Assembly: GCA_046594105.1 (NCBI GenBank)
Contig: JBKJQB010000068.1
Location: 1 to 8,830 of the forward strand
Source of the DNA: JBDSGC01 sp046594105
Lineage (GTDB): Bacteria; Acidobacteriota; Thermoanaerobaculia; Gp7-AA8
Direction of reading: 5' to 3'
Length of the DNA stretch: 8,830 bases
How positions within the stretch are numbered: the first letter of the stretch is position 1; each line of letters opens with the position of its first letter. This document shows, piece after piece, positions 1 through 6,037 of this stretch. The notes below the pieces were generated by a model. That model was not told where the DNA came from, searched no databases, and saw only the letters and a program-made list of their open reading frames with translations. The translations under genes were made by a program, and so were the position numbers.

Positions 1-647
1 TACCCGCGCTTCGCCTCGGCGCGCTTCTGCATCCAGTGCATCAGGTAGTAGAGCGCGCCGATCACCAACGCGAAGCCGATGATCCAGTACGACTTCGAAG
101 CGAGCGCGGTCTTCAGCGCGCCGGGATCGTTCATCAGCTGCGGTTGATCGCCCAGCACTTTCATGCCGAACCAGGCCAGCGCTCCATTGAACAGCCCGGC
201 GCCGAGGATCGTCATCAGTGAGAATTTCGCGAAAGGCATCTCGAACAGGCCGGCCGGGATGGAGATCAAATGGCGGATGCCCGGAAGCAGGCGCGCCACG
301 AAGATGCCGCCGGCGCCGTACTCCTGGAACCAGTGATCCGCCTTCTCGATCTTCGCCGGGCTCATCATCACGAATCGGCCATACTTTTCGATCAGCGGCC
401 GTCCGAGCTTCAGCGCGACCCAGTAGCTGGCCGCCGACCCTACCCACGATCCGGCCGTCGCTGCGAGTACCACCAGGAAGATATTGAACCGTCCCTGCGA
501 CGCCCAGTAGGCGGCAGGTGGGATGACGATTTCAGCGGGGATCGGCAGCGCCGTGCTCTCGAAGGCCATCATGACGAAGACGCCGAGGTATCCCCAGACC
601 TCGATCAGATGCATCCAGGAAGCGAACCATTGGTGTAGGTGTCCCAT
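1..647 (-). CDS. DedA-family integral membrane protein (3' end at window edge)
   Basis: I translated this from the minus strand. It begins at the ATG at 647-645 and stays open for 215 codons to base 3; the last two bases read TA, so the next codon outside the window is Tyr or a stop. Family members are about 200-220 residues, so the gene is probably complete or nearly so. Hallmarks seen are the acidic/proline motif FESTALPIPAE (residues 29-39), the RLLPGIRHLISIPAG segment (119-133, the R-x-x-P-G-x-R...AG signature) and hydrophobic stretches at about 17-35, 55-80, 143-165 and 187-204. DedA proteins are inner-membrane proteins, several of which act as lipid scramblases/flippases for undecaprenyl phosphate or phospholipids. 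It is transcribed away from the halogenase-like gene at 745 and is probably not part of the biosynthetic locus. No clear ribosome binding site is visible; Met12 is an alternative start. Confidence 0.88.
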   Translation of the reverse strand, partial: MGHLHQWFASWMHLIEVWGYLGVFVMMAFESTALPIPAEIVIPPAAYWASQGRFNIFLVVLAATAGSWVGSAASYWVALKLGRPLIEKYGRFVMMSPAKIEKADHWFQEYGAGGIFVARLLPGIRHLISIPAGLFEMPFAKFSLMTILGAGLFNGALAWFGMKVLGDQPQLMNDPGALKTALASKSYWIIGFALVIGALYYLMHWMQKRAEAKRG

Positions 648-744
648 GCGGGCGGCATGGTAGCGGATCGCGAGCCAGAGAGCGCCCGGTAGGCGATGGC
701 GCCGGGGCGAATGCCATCCCCGAACCCGGTGTTAGCATCGGGCG
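648..744. other. Divergent intergenic region between the DedA gene and the first halogenase-like gene
   Basis: These 97 nt separate two divergently transcribed genes and must hold both promoters. The only element I can point to is the extended -10-like string at 730-738 facing the plus-strand gene. No -35 match, strong hairpin or Shine-Dalgarno sequence is evident for either gene. Confidence 0.5.
730..738 (+). promoter_or_regulatory. Putative extended -10 element (TGTTAGCAT) before the first halogenase-like gene
   Basis: The string fits TGn-TAnnnT, the extended -10 form of a primary-sigma promoter. Its last base is only 6 nt before the GTG start at 745, so a transcript starting about 7 nt downstream would be leaderless or nearly so, which would explain the lack of a Shine-Dalgarno sequence. 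No -35 match is seen. Similar strings precede the genes at 5664 and 7324. Confidence 0.33.
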
Positions 745-2286
745 GTGGATCAGTACGACGTCATCATCCTCGGCGGTGCGTTCAGCGGCGCATCCACGGC
801 CATCCTCCTGCGCCGCGAGTATCCGGACCTCCGCGTGCTCATCGTGGAGAAGGCCGAGGCGTTCGACGCGAAGGTCGGGGAAGCCACCACCGAGATGTCG
901 GCGATGTTCATCACCCGCCGGCTGGCCATGTGGCATCACCTGGAGGCGGAACATCTGCCGAAGGAAGGCCTGCGCTACTGGTTCACGAACGATCGGGTGA
1001 AGGGCCACGGGACCGCCACCGAAGCGGGCGGATTTCTGCGCAGCGCGGTCCCGGCGTTCCAGTTGCGGCGCGACACACTCGATGAATATCTGCTGACGAC
1101 CGCGGTGGCCGAAGGTGCAGAGCTTCTCCGTCCGGCGAAGGCTCGGGATGTCGAACTGCGCGACTTCGACAACCGCCTGACCATCGAGATCGGAAGCGAG
1201 ACGCGCGAGGTCGGCTGTAGATGGCTGGTCGATGCTACCGGCCGGGTGAACTTCCTCGGGCGCCGGCTCGATCTGATGGTGAGAAACGACGAGCATCCCA
1301 TCGCAGCGATCTGGTGCCGCTGGAAGGGTGTCCGCAACATCGACGACCTCGCGGCGCGCGACGTCGCACTGGGAACGCGCAACATCGGATCGCGGCGGCT
1401 GGGCACGAACCACTACATGGGTTTCGGCTACTGGATCTGGGTCATCCCCCTCGGCAACGGGGAGACCAGCATCGGTGTGGTCTTCGACAAGCGGCTGGTC
1501 GAACTGCATCACAGCAAGGATCGTCCCACTGACTTCGTTGCCTTCCTGCGCGCGAACCCGTCACTGAACGAACTGCTGGAAGGAGCGACCCCCAGGCTCG
1601 ACGACCTCCGCTTCTACGCGCATCTTCCCTACGTCACGAAACAGTACATGGGAAATGGCTGGGCCATGGTCGGCGACGCAGCGGCGTTTCTCGATCCCTA
1701 TTATTCGCCCGGACTCGATCATGCGGCGTTCAGCGCGGAAGCGACGGTGGAGATCATCGGAGCGCACCTGCGTGGCGAAGCGATGGCGGGCATCATCGCC
1801 GAGCACAACGCGACGTTCCTTCGTTCCTACGACCGCTTCTTCCGCTCGGTGTACAAGGACAAGTACTACTACATGGGCGAAGCCGATCTGCTGGCCGCCT
1901 CGATGATCCTGGATACCGCGCACTACTACATCTTCGTGGTGATCCCGTCGTACCGGTTTGCCAGAAAGTTCCTGTCGATGCCGGTGCTGGGACCGAAGCC
2001 GGCGTTCCTCAGCTATCACTTCATGAAGCTGTACAACCGGCGCTTCCAGTCCATCGCCAGCACCAGGCGGGCCGCCGGCCGCGCCGGTCAGCGCAACCAC
2101 GGACGTCGCATCAAGGCCTACTTCAACCTCGGGCTCTCGCCGATCCACATGGTGTTGCGCGGCATGAAGATCTGGGCGATCGCCGAAGCGGACGCCATAC
2201 TCCTGCAGATCGCCGGTCTGTTCCGCCGCCGCCGTGCCTTGCCGAAGGCCGTCGCCGATGGCGAGCGCGCCGCAGCGAATTCGTAG
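745..2286 (+). CDS. FAD-dependent halogenase-like protein (tryptophan-halogenase family), 513 aa
   Basis: This is a flavoprotein of the group A monooxygenase / tryptophan-halogenase family. Seen in the protein: an N-terminal Rossmann FAD motif ILGGAFSGAS (8-17, the usual GxGxxG degenerate at its second position), VGEATTE (44-50), and WIWVIP (230-235), which matches the WxWxIP signature that distinguishes flavin-dependent halogenases from ordinary monooxygenases. It also has VGDAAAFLDPYYSPG (309-323), covering the second FAD-binding block and the FxxPxxSxG pattern of halogenases. Lys73 in PKEGLRYWF lies where the catalytic lysine (Lys79 of PrnA) is expected; this alignment is by eye. The family uses FADH2, O2 and halide to make an enzyme-bound hypohalous/haloamine species and needs a separate flavin reductase, none of which is encoded here. 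The start is GTG because no in-frame ATG or good ribosome site exists nearby. The gene ends 16 nt before the end of the convergent ligase gene. An oxidase without halogenating activity remains possible. Confidence 0.82.
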   Translation: MDQYDVIILGGAFSGASTAILLRREYPDLRVLIVEKAEAFDAKVGEATTEMSAMFITRRLAMWHHLEAEHLPKEGLRYWFTNDRVKGHGTATEAGGFLRSAVPAFQLRRDTLDEYLLTTAVAEGAELLRPAKARDVELRDFDNRLTIEIGSETREVGCRWLVDATGRVNFLGRRLDLMVRNDEHPIAAIWCRWKGVRNIDDLAARDVALGTRNIGSRRLGTNHYMGFGYWIWVIPLGNGETSIGVVFDKRLVELHHSKDRPTDFVAFLRANPSLNELLEGATPRLDDLRFYAHLPYVTKQYMGNGWAMVGDAAAFLDPYYSPGLDHAAFSAEATVEIIGAHLRGEAMAGIIAEHNATFLRSYDRFFRSVYKDKYYYMGEADLLAASMILDTAHYYIFVVIPSYRFARKFLSMPVLGPKPAFLSYHFMKLYNRRFQSIASTRRAAGRAGQRNHGRRIKAYFNLGLSPIHMVLRGMKIWAIAEADAILLQIAGLFRRRRALPKAVADGERAAANS

Positions 2287-2302
2287 AGGACGCGCGACGC
2301 GC

Positions 2303-3697
2303 CTACAACGCCGCCAGGGCCGCGCGGCTCACTTTCCCGCGATCGTCCAGCGGGATCGCGTCGATCAGCTTGAGGATGCGCGGCACTTTGTGCGCGGGGA
2401 GGTGCTGCCGGCAGAAGGCGCGGATGTCTTCGCGCGTCACGCCGGGGTCGGCCACGATCGCGGCGGCCACCACCTCGCCGCGCGCACCGGCTGGCTCTCC
2501 ATACACTTTCGCCTCGCGCACGCCCTCCAGCTGGAGAAGGACCGCTTCGACCTCGCGCGGGTTGATCTTGCGGCTGGCGGTGTTGATTAGATCGCTGGAG
2601 CGGCCGATGAGCACGACTTCGCCGTCCTCGCGGAACTCGATCAGATCGTCGGCGATGTAACGCTGCGATTCGAACGGCTGCATCGCGCCATCTTCGAGGA
2701 TGTAGCCGGAGGCCACGTTCGGGCCCTGCACCACCAGGCGGGACGACTGGCGCGTTAGCTCCACGCCATCCATGGCCCGTCCGACCGTCCCGCGCTCGAC
2801 AGCGCCTCCCTCGCGATCGTAGGTGATCCCGCCGCATTCGCTGCATCCGAAGAAGGTGTGGATGAAGCTTCCGAAGCGTTCGCGAAATCGTCTTGAGGTC
2901 GAGGCGCTCAACGGAGCCCCGGCGGAAATGAAGGTCCGGACCGTCTCGAAGTCTCCCGACGCCGCGCTGACCAGATGATCGAACACCATCGGGATTCCGG
3001 GGAGCACCGTGCAGCGATGGCCGTTGCAGAGGTTGAGAATCGACTGTGGCAGATAGTCGTTCGCGACGACGATGGCCGTTCCCTGCACGAAAAGGGGAGT
3101 CACCAGGTTCGAGAACCCATACGAGTGCGACATCGGGATCGCGCCGAAGTTGATGTCGTCGGGACGGATGCCCATGGTCGTGCAGATGTTCAGGCAGTCC
3201 GCCAGCAGCGCTGCCTCGCTCATGGCGATGCCTTTGGGCGCACCGGTCGACCCGGACGTCATCTTGATCACGCGCGTGTCCCGGGGAAAATGAACAACGT
3301 TCGCGGAGGCCTGTCTCGTGATGGTCAGCGACCCGGCGCTCGCATCGACCAGTGCTCGCGCGGCGAAGACCTGCATGATCCCGGCGGCCGAGGCGGCGGT
3401 CGTATCGCGATCGAGCAGGAGGACCGTCAGACGGAGCTTGAGCACGGCGCCGAATGCGGCAAGGAAGTCGACGGAGTTCGGAAGCTGGAGCGCGACCACG
3501 TCGTTCTCCACGAGGCCGGCCCTCACGAACTGCTCGGTCACCTCATCGATGCGGGCCAGGAGCTGTTTTCGGGAGTGGATGCTTCCGGAGTGGCCCTCGA
3601 TCAGAGCCACTGCGTCGGGTGCCGCTGCGGCCAGCGCAAGGAAACGTTCGAGCATGGGGAGACGGGGTCGAGGATACCAAACAGGCACGTGGGACAT
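2303..3697 (-). CDS. Acyl/aryl-AMP ligase (ANL superfamily), 464 aa
   Basis: This is an adenylate-forming enzyme that should activate a carboxylic acid with ATP and pass it to CoA or the phosphopantetheine of a carrier protein. Motifs are in the family order: the phosphate-binding loop KMTSGSTGAPKG (145-156), FFGCSECGGITYD (282-294, the A5 region), RYIADDLIEF (346-355, where the usual TGD reads ADD), the hinge segment GRSSDLINTASRKINPREVE (365-384), and a C-terminal catalytic lysine in DDRGKVSR (Lys455). At 464 residues it is shorter than typical acyl-CoA synthetases (about 500-560) and close to the stand-alone ligases of aryl-polyene-type loci. The substrate cannot be read; an aryl acid starter is a reasonable guess from context. 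It lies opposite in strand to its neighbours, sharing a 101-nt divergent region with the second halogenase-like gene and ending 16 nt from the first. Met15 is an alternative start; neither start has a good ribosome site. Confidence 0.88.
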   Translation of the reverse strand: MSHVPVWYPRPRLPMLERFLALAAAAPDAVALIEGHSGSIHSRKQLLARIDEVTEQFVRAGLVENDVVALQLPNSVDFLAAFGAVLKLRLTVLLLDRDTTAASAAGIMQVFAARALVDASAGSLTITRQASANVVHFPRDTRVIKMTSGSTGAPKGIAMSEAALLADCLNICTTMGIRPDDINFGAIPMSHSYGFSNLVTPLFVQGTAIVVANDYLPQSILNLCNGHRCTVLPGIPMVFDHLVSAASGDFETVRTFISAGAPLSASTSRRFRERFGSFIHTFFGCSECGGITYDREGGAVERGTVGRAMDGVELTRQSSRLVVQGPNVASGYILEDGAMQPFESQRYIADDLIEFREDGEVVLIGRSSDLINTASRKINPREVEAVLLQLEGVREAKVYGEPAGARGEVVAAAIVADPGVTREDIRAFCRQHLPAHKVPRILKLIDAIPLDDRGKVSRAALAAL

Positions 3698-3798
3698 CGG
3701 CCCCGATTTGCTCGAGAAGAAAATTTTCGTGATGAATCAGGCCCACATAGCGGAAAATCCTTCGCGGTGACCCAGCCGCGCACCTGTCGAAGTCGCTC
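3698..3798. promoter_or_regulatory. Divergent promoter region with an AT-rich core and a palindrome
   Basis: This 101-nt region lies between the 5' ends of the ligase (minus) and the second halogenase-like gene (plus), so it should drive both. The central part, roughly 3717-3760, is clearly more AT-rich than its surroundings and contains the perfect 10-bp palindrome GAAAATTTTC (3719-3728), with a related GAAAATCC further on (3753-3760). I cannot assign defined -35/-10 pairs. The palindrome could be an operator half-core or simply AT-rich promoter DNA. Confidence 0.5.
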
Positions 3799-5055
3799 AT
3801 GAAGGACGTACTCGTCATCGGAGGGGGCCCGGCCGGCTCGACTGCGGCAACGCTCCTGGTGCGGAAGGGTTTTTCCGTCACCCTTCTCGAACGGGAGCGC
3901 TTCCCCCGGTTTCAGATCGGCGAGTCGTTGCTGCCCTACAACAACGATCTGTTCGAGCGACTGGGCGTCAGCCCGGAGATGAGCTCGGGCGAATTCGTTC
4001 CAAAGTATGGAGCGGAGTTCGTCACCGGCGACGGCGAAGTGGGTTGCACGTTCCGCTTCGACACCAATCTGAATCCTCCCTACCAGAACTCCTTTCAGGT
4101 CAAGAGGGCCGAGTTCGATCATCTCCTTCTGCGCCACGCGGCGGAAAAGGGCGTGGACGTTCGTGAAGAAACCTCAGTGGCTGCCGTGGTGCTCGACGAT
4201 CCCGCCCGGGCCGTGGTGAAGACTGCCGGAGGGGAGATTCTCGAGGCTCGCTTCGTCATCGACGCCAGTGGACATGGCTCGGTCGTCGGAAGCCGCGTGG
4301 GCGAGAAAGACGGCATCGATGGCCTGAAGAAAGTGGCCATCTTCGCCCACTACACCAATGTGCCACGGGCCTCCGGGCGCGCGGGCGGGAACACGGTGAT
4401 CGTGGTTCTGCGCGACGCCTGGTTCTGGCTGATCCCGGTGAGCATGGAGGTGATGAGCGTCGGTCTGGTGGTCGATCGCGATGCCATGCGCGACTGCGGC
4501 CTGACTCCCGAGGCGCTGCTGGCCAGGACCATCCAGGCCACGCCCTACGTCCGCCAGCGGATGGAGCGGGCTGAGGCGGTGACCCCGGTGTTGGTGCGGA
4601 AGGATTTTTCCTACGCCATGCGCAGGATGGTCGGCCCGAACTTCGCGTTGATCGGCGATGCCGCCGGGTTCATCGATCCGATCTTTTCCACAGGCGTATT
4701 CATGGCCATGAAGTCCGCCGATCTGGCGGCGGATGCGGTCGAAAAGCGCCTTCATGGCGGCAGCATGCGCCTGTTGAACCGCTACGAGGACTCCATGCAG
4801 GGAGCTCTGGACCGGTACTTCCGCTTCATCTCGCACTTTTACCGCCGCGAGTTCCTGGAAGTCTTTCTGCAGCCCAGCACCCGGTTCGGCCTGATCCGGC
4901 CGATCGTCGGCGTACTGGCCGGTGACGTTTTCGCCGGACGGCGGAATCGTCTGAAGCTGGAGTTGTTCTTTGCCCTGGTGCGACTGCAGAAATGGTTCGG
5001 GGTGATTGCCCCTCGCATCGAGTGGGACAGCCTGCCTACTGCATCGATTGTGTGA
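3799..5055 (+). CDS. Flavin-dependent halogenase-like protein, carrier-bound-substrate type, 418 aa
   Basis: This is a second, shorter flavoprotein of the halogenase superfamily and is clearly not a duplicate of the first. Seen: a canonical FAD Rossmann motif VIGGGPAGS (6-14), ERFPRFQIGESLLP (34-47), Lys69 in FVPKYGAEF at the expected catalytic-lysine position, the WxWxIP signature as WFWLIP (208-213), IGDAAGFIDPIFSTG (285-299) giving both the second FAD block and the FxxPxxSxG pattern, and a C-terminal extension of about 100 residues rich in aromatics and arginine. Size and motif spacing resemble CmlS/PltA-type enzymes, many of which act on substrates tethered to carrier proteins (family knowledge). 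The next gene, after only 2 nt, is an ACP, which supports that mode (inference). The ATG at 3799 directly precedes the FAD motif; no Shine-Dalgarno is evident. A flavin oxidase or ring hydroxylase of the same fold is the main alternative. Confidence 0.84.
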   Translation: MKDVLVIGGGPAGSTAATLLVRKGFSVTLLERERFPRFQIGESLLPYNNDLFERLGVSPEMSSGEFVPKYGAEFVTGDGEVGCTFRFDTNLNPPYQNSFQVKRAEFDHLLLRHAAEKGVDVREETSVAAVVLDDPARAVVKTAGGEILEARFVIDASGHGSVVGSRVGEKDGIDGLKKVAIFAHYTNVPRASGRAGGNTVIVVLRDAWFWLIPVSMEVMSVGLVVDRDAMRDCGLTPEALLARTIQATPYVRQRMERAEAVTPVLVRKDFSYAMRRMVGPNFALIGDAAGFIDPIFSTGVFMAMKSADLAADAVEKRLHGGSMRLLNRYEDSMQGALDRYFRFISHFYRREFLEVFLQPSTRFGLIRPIVGVLAGDVFAGRRNRLKLELFFALVRLQKWFGVIAPRIEWDSLPTASIV

Positions 5056-5057
5056 GA

Positions 5058-5333
5058 ATGGAAAAATCCATGGACGATCTCAAACGCAAACTGAAAGAGC
5101 TGCTGATCGAGCGGCTGAAGTTCGAAGACATGACCCCCGAGGACATCGGCGATGACGAGCCGCTCTTCGCCGGCGGCCTGGGTCTCGACTCGATCGACGC
5201 TCTCGAAATCGTGGTGATGCTGGAGACCGAGTTCGGCATCAAGGTCAAGAACGAGAACTCGGCCCGTGAGTCCTTCAAGTCGGTGTCCTCCCTCGCCGAG
5301 TTCGTGAACCAGCGCACCGCCGCGAGCGCGTAA
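5058..5333 (+). CDS. Acyl carrier protein, 91 aa
   Basis: This is a small acidic four-helix carrier protein. The phosphopantetheine attachment serine is Ser45 in GLGLDSIDALE (40-50), with DSI in place of the more common DSL, as often seen in aryl-polyene-type and type II PKS carriers. Helix I (about 5-20) is rich in Lys/Leu, and the helix II/III region ends in ESFKSVSSLAEFV. Length fits a free-standing ACP (about 75-95 aa). The chosen ATG at 5058 lies 2 nt after the stop of the halogenase-like gene, implying translational coupling. A longer in-frame reading from 4992 would overlap the upstream gene and adds no family sequence. Met5 is another possible start. It would be converted to the holo form by a phosphopantetheinyl transferase that is not in the window. 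The likely role is tethering the starter or growing chain for the ligase, KS/CLF, dehydratase and possibly the halogenase. Confidence 0.93.
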   Translation: MEKSMDDLKRKLKELLIERLKFEDMTPEDIGDDEPLFAGGLGLDSIDALEIVVMLETEFGIKVKNENSARESFKSVSSLAEFVNQRTAASA

Positions 5334-5349
5334 GGGCGGCGTTCCAGCG

Positions 5350-5369
5350 ACATCTCCGTAGCCCAGCGC
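5350..5369 (+). repeat. Degraded fragment of the hairpin repeat
   Basis: The 16 nt CTCCGTAGCCCAGCGC (5354-5369) are identical to the core of the module at 5491-5578 read on the minus strand. The second half of its hairpin is lost (AGTGACCCCC instead of a complementary arm), and the fragment abuts the first intact module. Confidence 0.6.
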
Positions 5370-5379
5370 AGTGACCCCC

Positions 5380-5468
5380 AGCCGCGGAGCGGCGGCATCT
5401 ATGTAGCCCAGCGCGTGAGCGCTGGGAACCTCGACGCCCCGCCAGCGCGAGCCGCGGAGCGGCGACAT
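5380..5468 (+). repeat. Hairpin-repeat module, copy A
   Basis: Order along the plus strand: AGCC-led hairpin 1 (GCCGC-GGA-GCGGC, 5381-5393); a short spacer ending in ATGTAG (5401-5406); hairpin 2 CCCAGCGCGTGAGCGCTGGG (5407-5426), an exact 8-bp stem closed by GTGA, a GNRA-type tetraloop if transcribed; a 22-nt linker (5427-5448); and a second hairpin 1 (5449-5468). Positions 5380-5426 match the minus strand of 5532-5578 at 43 of 47 positions by my count. The last 20 nt are an exact inverted match to 5491-5510. Confidence 0.85.
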
Positions 5469-5490
5469 CGTCGATTCTCCGCGGAAAAGA

Positions 5491-5578
5491 ATGTCGCCGC
5501 TCCGCGGCTCACATTCATGGACCGCACCCAACCCAGCGCTCACGCGCTGGGCTACGGAGATATCGCCGCTCCGCGGCT
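5491..5578 (-). repeat. Hairpin-repeat module, copy B (inverted relative to A)
   Basis: This has the same module architecture as copy A on the opposite strand, with a linker of 21 nt (5511-5531) instead of 22 nt and a spacer ending CCGTAG instead of ATGTAG. Copies A and B point toward each other with 22 nt between (5469-5490). The whole 5380-5578 segment could therefore fold as one long stem: outer arms 47 nt with 4 mismatches, inner arms 20 nt exact. Dispersed REP/MITE-like elements often show such head-to-head pairs. Confidence 0.85.
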
Positions 5579-5633
5579 CCGGACCGGCTTGTCGTCAGGG
5601 AGTCGTCGGGCGCCCCCCCTCCACTCCCGCCCG

Positions 5634-5642
5634 TGCTAACGT
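5634..5642 (+). promoter_or_regulatory. Putative extended -10 element (TGCTAACGT) before the dehydratase-KS genes
   Basis: The string fits TGn-TAnnnT and lies 21 nt upstream of the ATG at 5664, giving a predicted leader of about 15 nt. No -35 match is seen. It sits just past the repeat block, consistent with a separate promoter for the downstream genes. Confidence 0.33.
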
Positions 5643-5663
5643 CCTTTCTCGCTTCGCGACCCC

Positions 5664-6035
5664 ATGGACTTTCTCGCCACGCTCCCGCACCAGATCCCCT
5701 TCCGCGCAGCCTCCGCCGCAACGAGGATCGACGAAAAGACCATCGAGGGCCTTTTCCTCTGCACCGCCAACGATGAGTCGAATCCGGGGCTGATGGCCGT
5801 GGAGGCGATGGCGCAGATCGCCGGCAGCCTGGCGTTTCACGAAGCGGGTGGTCCTGGCTTCCTGACCGGCATCGATCGCTGCGAGGTCGACCGTGAGATC
5901 ACGGCGGGTGACGTCATCCTGTTTCGCGTCACCCTCGACGCTGCGTTCGGCGGAACGTTCAGATTTCGCGGACAGGGCTCCGTCGACGGACTAGAAGTGA
6001 TCCGCGGCCGGTTCTATCTGGCCTCGCCTCCCTGA
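5664..6035 (+). CDS. Hotdog-fold 3-hydroxyacyl-ACP dehydratase-like protein, 123 aa
   Basis: This is a short hotdog protein of the FabZ/ApeP kind, expected to dehydrate 3-hydroxyacyl-ACP intermediates to enoyl-ACP. Seen: LPHQIPF (7-13) near the N terminus, as in dehydratases of aryl-polyene-type loci, and the central helix PGLMAVEAMAQIAG (41-54), which matches FabZ PGV-x-x-x-EA-x-AQ and keeps its catalytic acidic residue (Glu47). The GHFPG block carrying the FabZ catalytic histidine is not present; the ungapped equivalent reads LCTAN, placing Cys33 at the histidine position. ApeP-like proteins also lack a normal GHFPG block, so this need not mean inactivity. Length is slightly under FabZ (about 145 aa). 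The stop is 2 nt before the KS start, so the two are probably translationally coupled. Alternatives are a thioesterase-like hotdog or a non-catalytic partner subunit. Confidence 0.75.
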   Translation: MDFLATLPHQIPFRAASAATRIDEKTIEGLFLCTANDESNPGLMAVEAMAQIAGSLAFHEAGGPGFLTGIDRCEVDREITAGDVILFRVTLDAAFGGTFRFRGQGSVDGLEVIRGRFYLASPP

Positions 6036-6037
6036 CC

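Larger units (their letters stand above)
5334..5663. other. 330-nt non-coding interval filled with hairpin repeats
   Basis: I see no credible gene between the ACP and the dehydratase-like gene; the open frames here merely read through repeats. From the left, the interval holds a degraded repeat fragment (5350-5369), a full repeat module on the plus strand (5380-5468), a second module on the minus strand (5491-5578), about 50 nt with no recognisable element, and a -10-like string (5634-5642) ahead of the next gene. The interval splits the locus into two transcription blocks and may end or stabilise the halogenase-ACP message. Confidence 0.7.

Noticed and set aside
532..1512. 326-codon open frame on the minus strand
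   Set aside because: It lies antisense across the first halogenase-like gene and the DedA start and has no recognisable motif. Long antisense frames are expected in GC-rich genes.
2287..2302. Bidirectional terminator between the convergent halogenase-like and ligase genes
   Set aside because: Only 16 nt remain between the stop codons and they form no stem with a T-tract.
2118..2846. 242-codon minus-strand frame overlapping the ligase C terminus
   Set aside because: It is in a different frame from the ligase, arginine-rich low-complexity translation typical of a GC shadow; the ligase frame carries the hinge and A10 motifs.
4992..5333. Longer ACP reading from an in-frame ATG at 4992
   Set aside because: It would overlap the halogenase-like gene by 64 nt and adds a non-ACP N terminus; the ATG at 5058 gives a normal 91-aa carrier protein.
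5350..5578. Repeats considered as a small CRISPR array
   Set aside because: Copies are in both orientations, are themselves multi-hairpin structures, and lack regular unique spacers; no cas genes are present.
5415..5793. Open frames of 74 and 100 codons over the repeat block
   Set aside because: They read through inverted repeats and into the dehydratase gene in the wrong frame; composition is Arg/Pro/Ser-rich with no motif.
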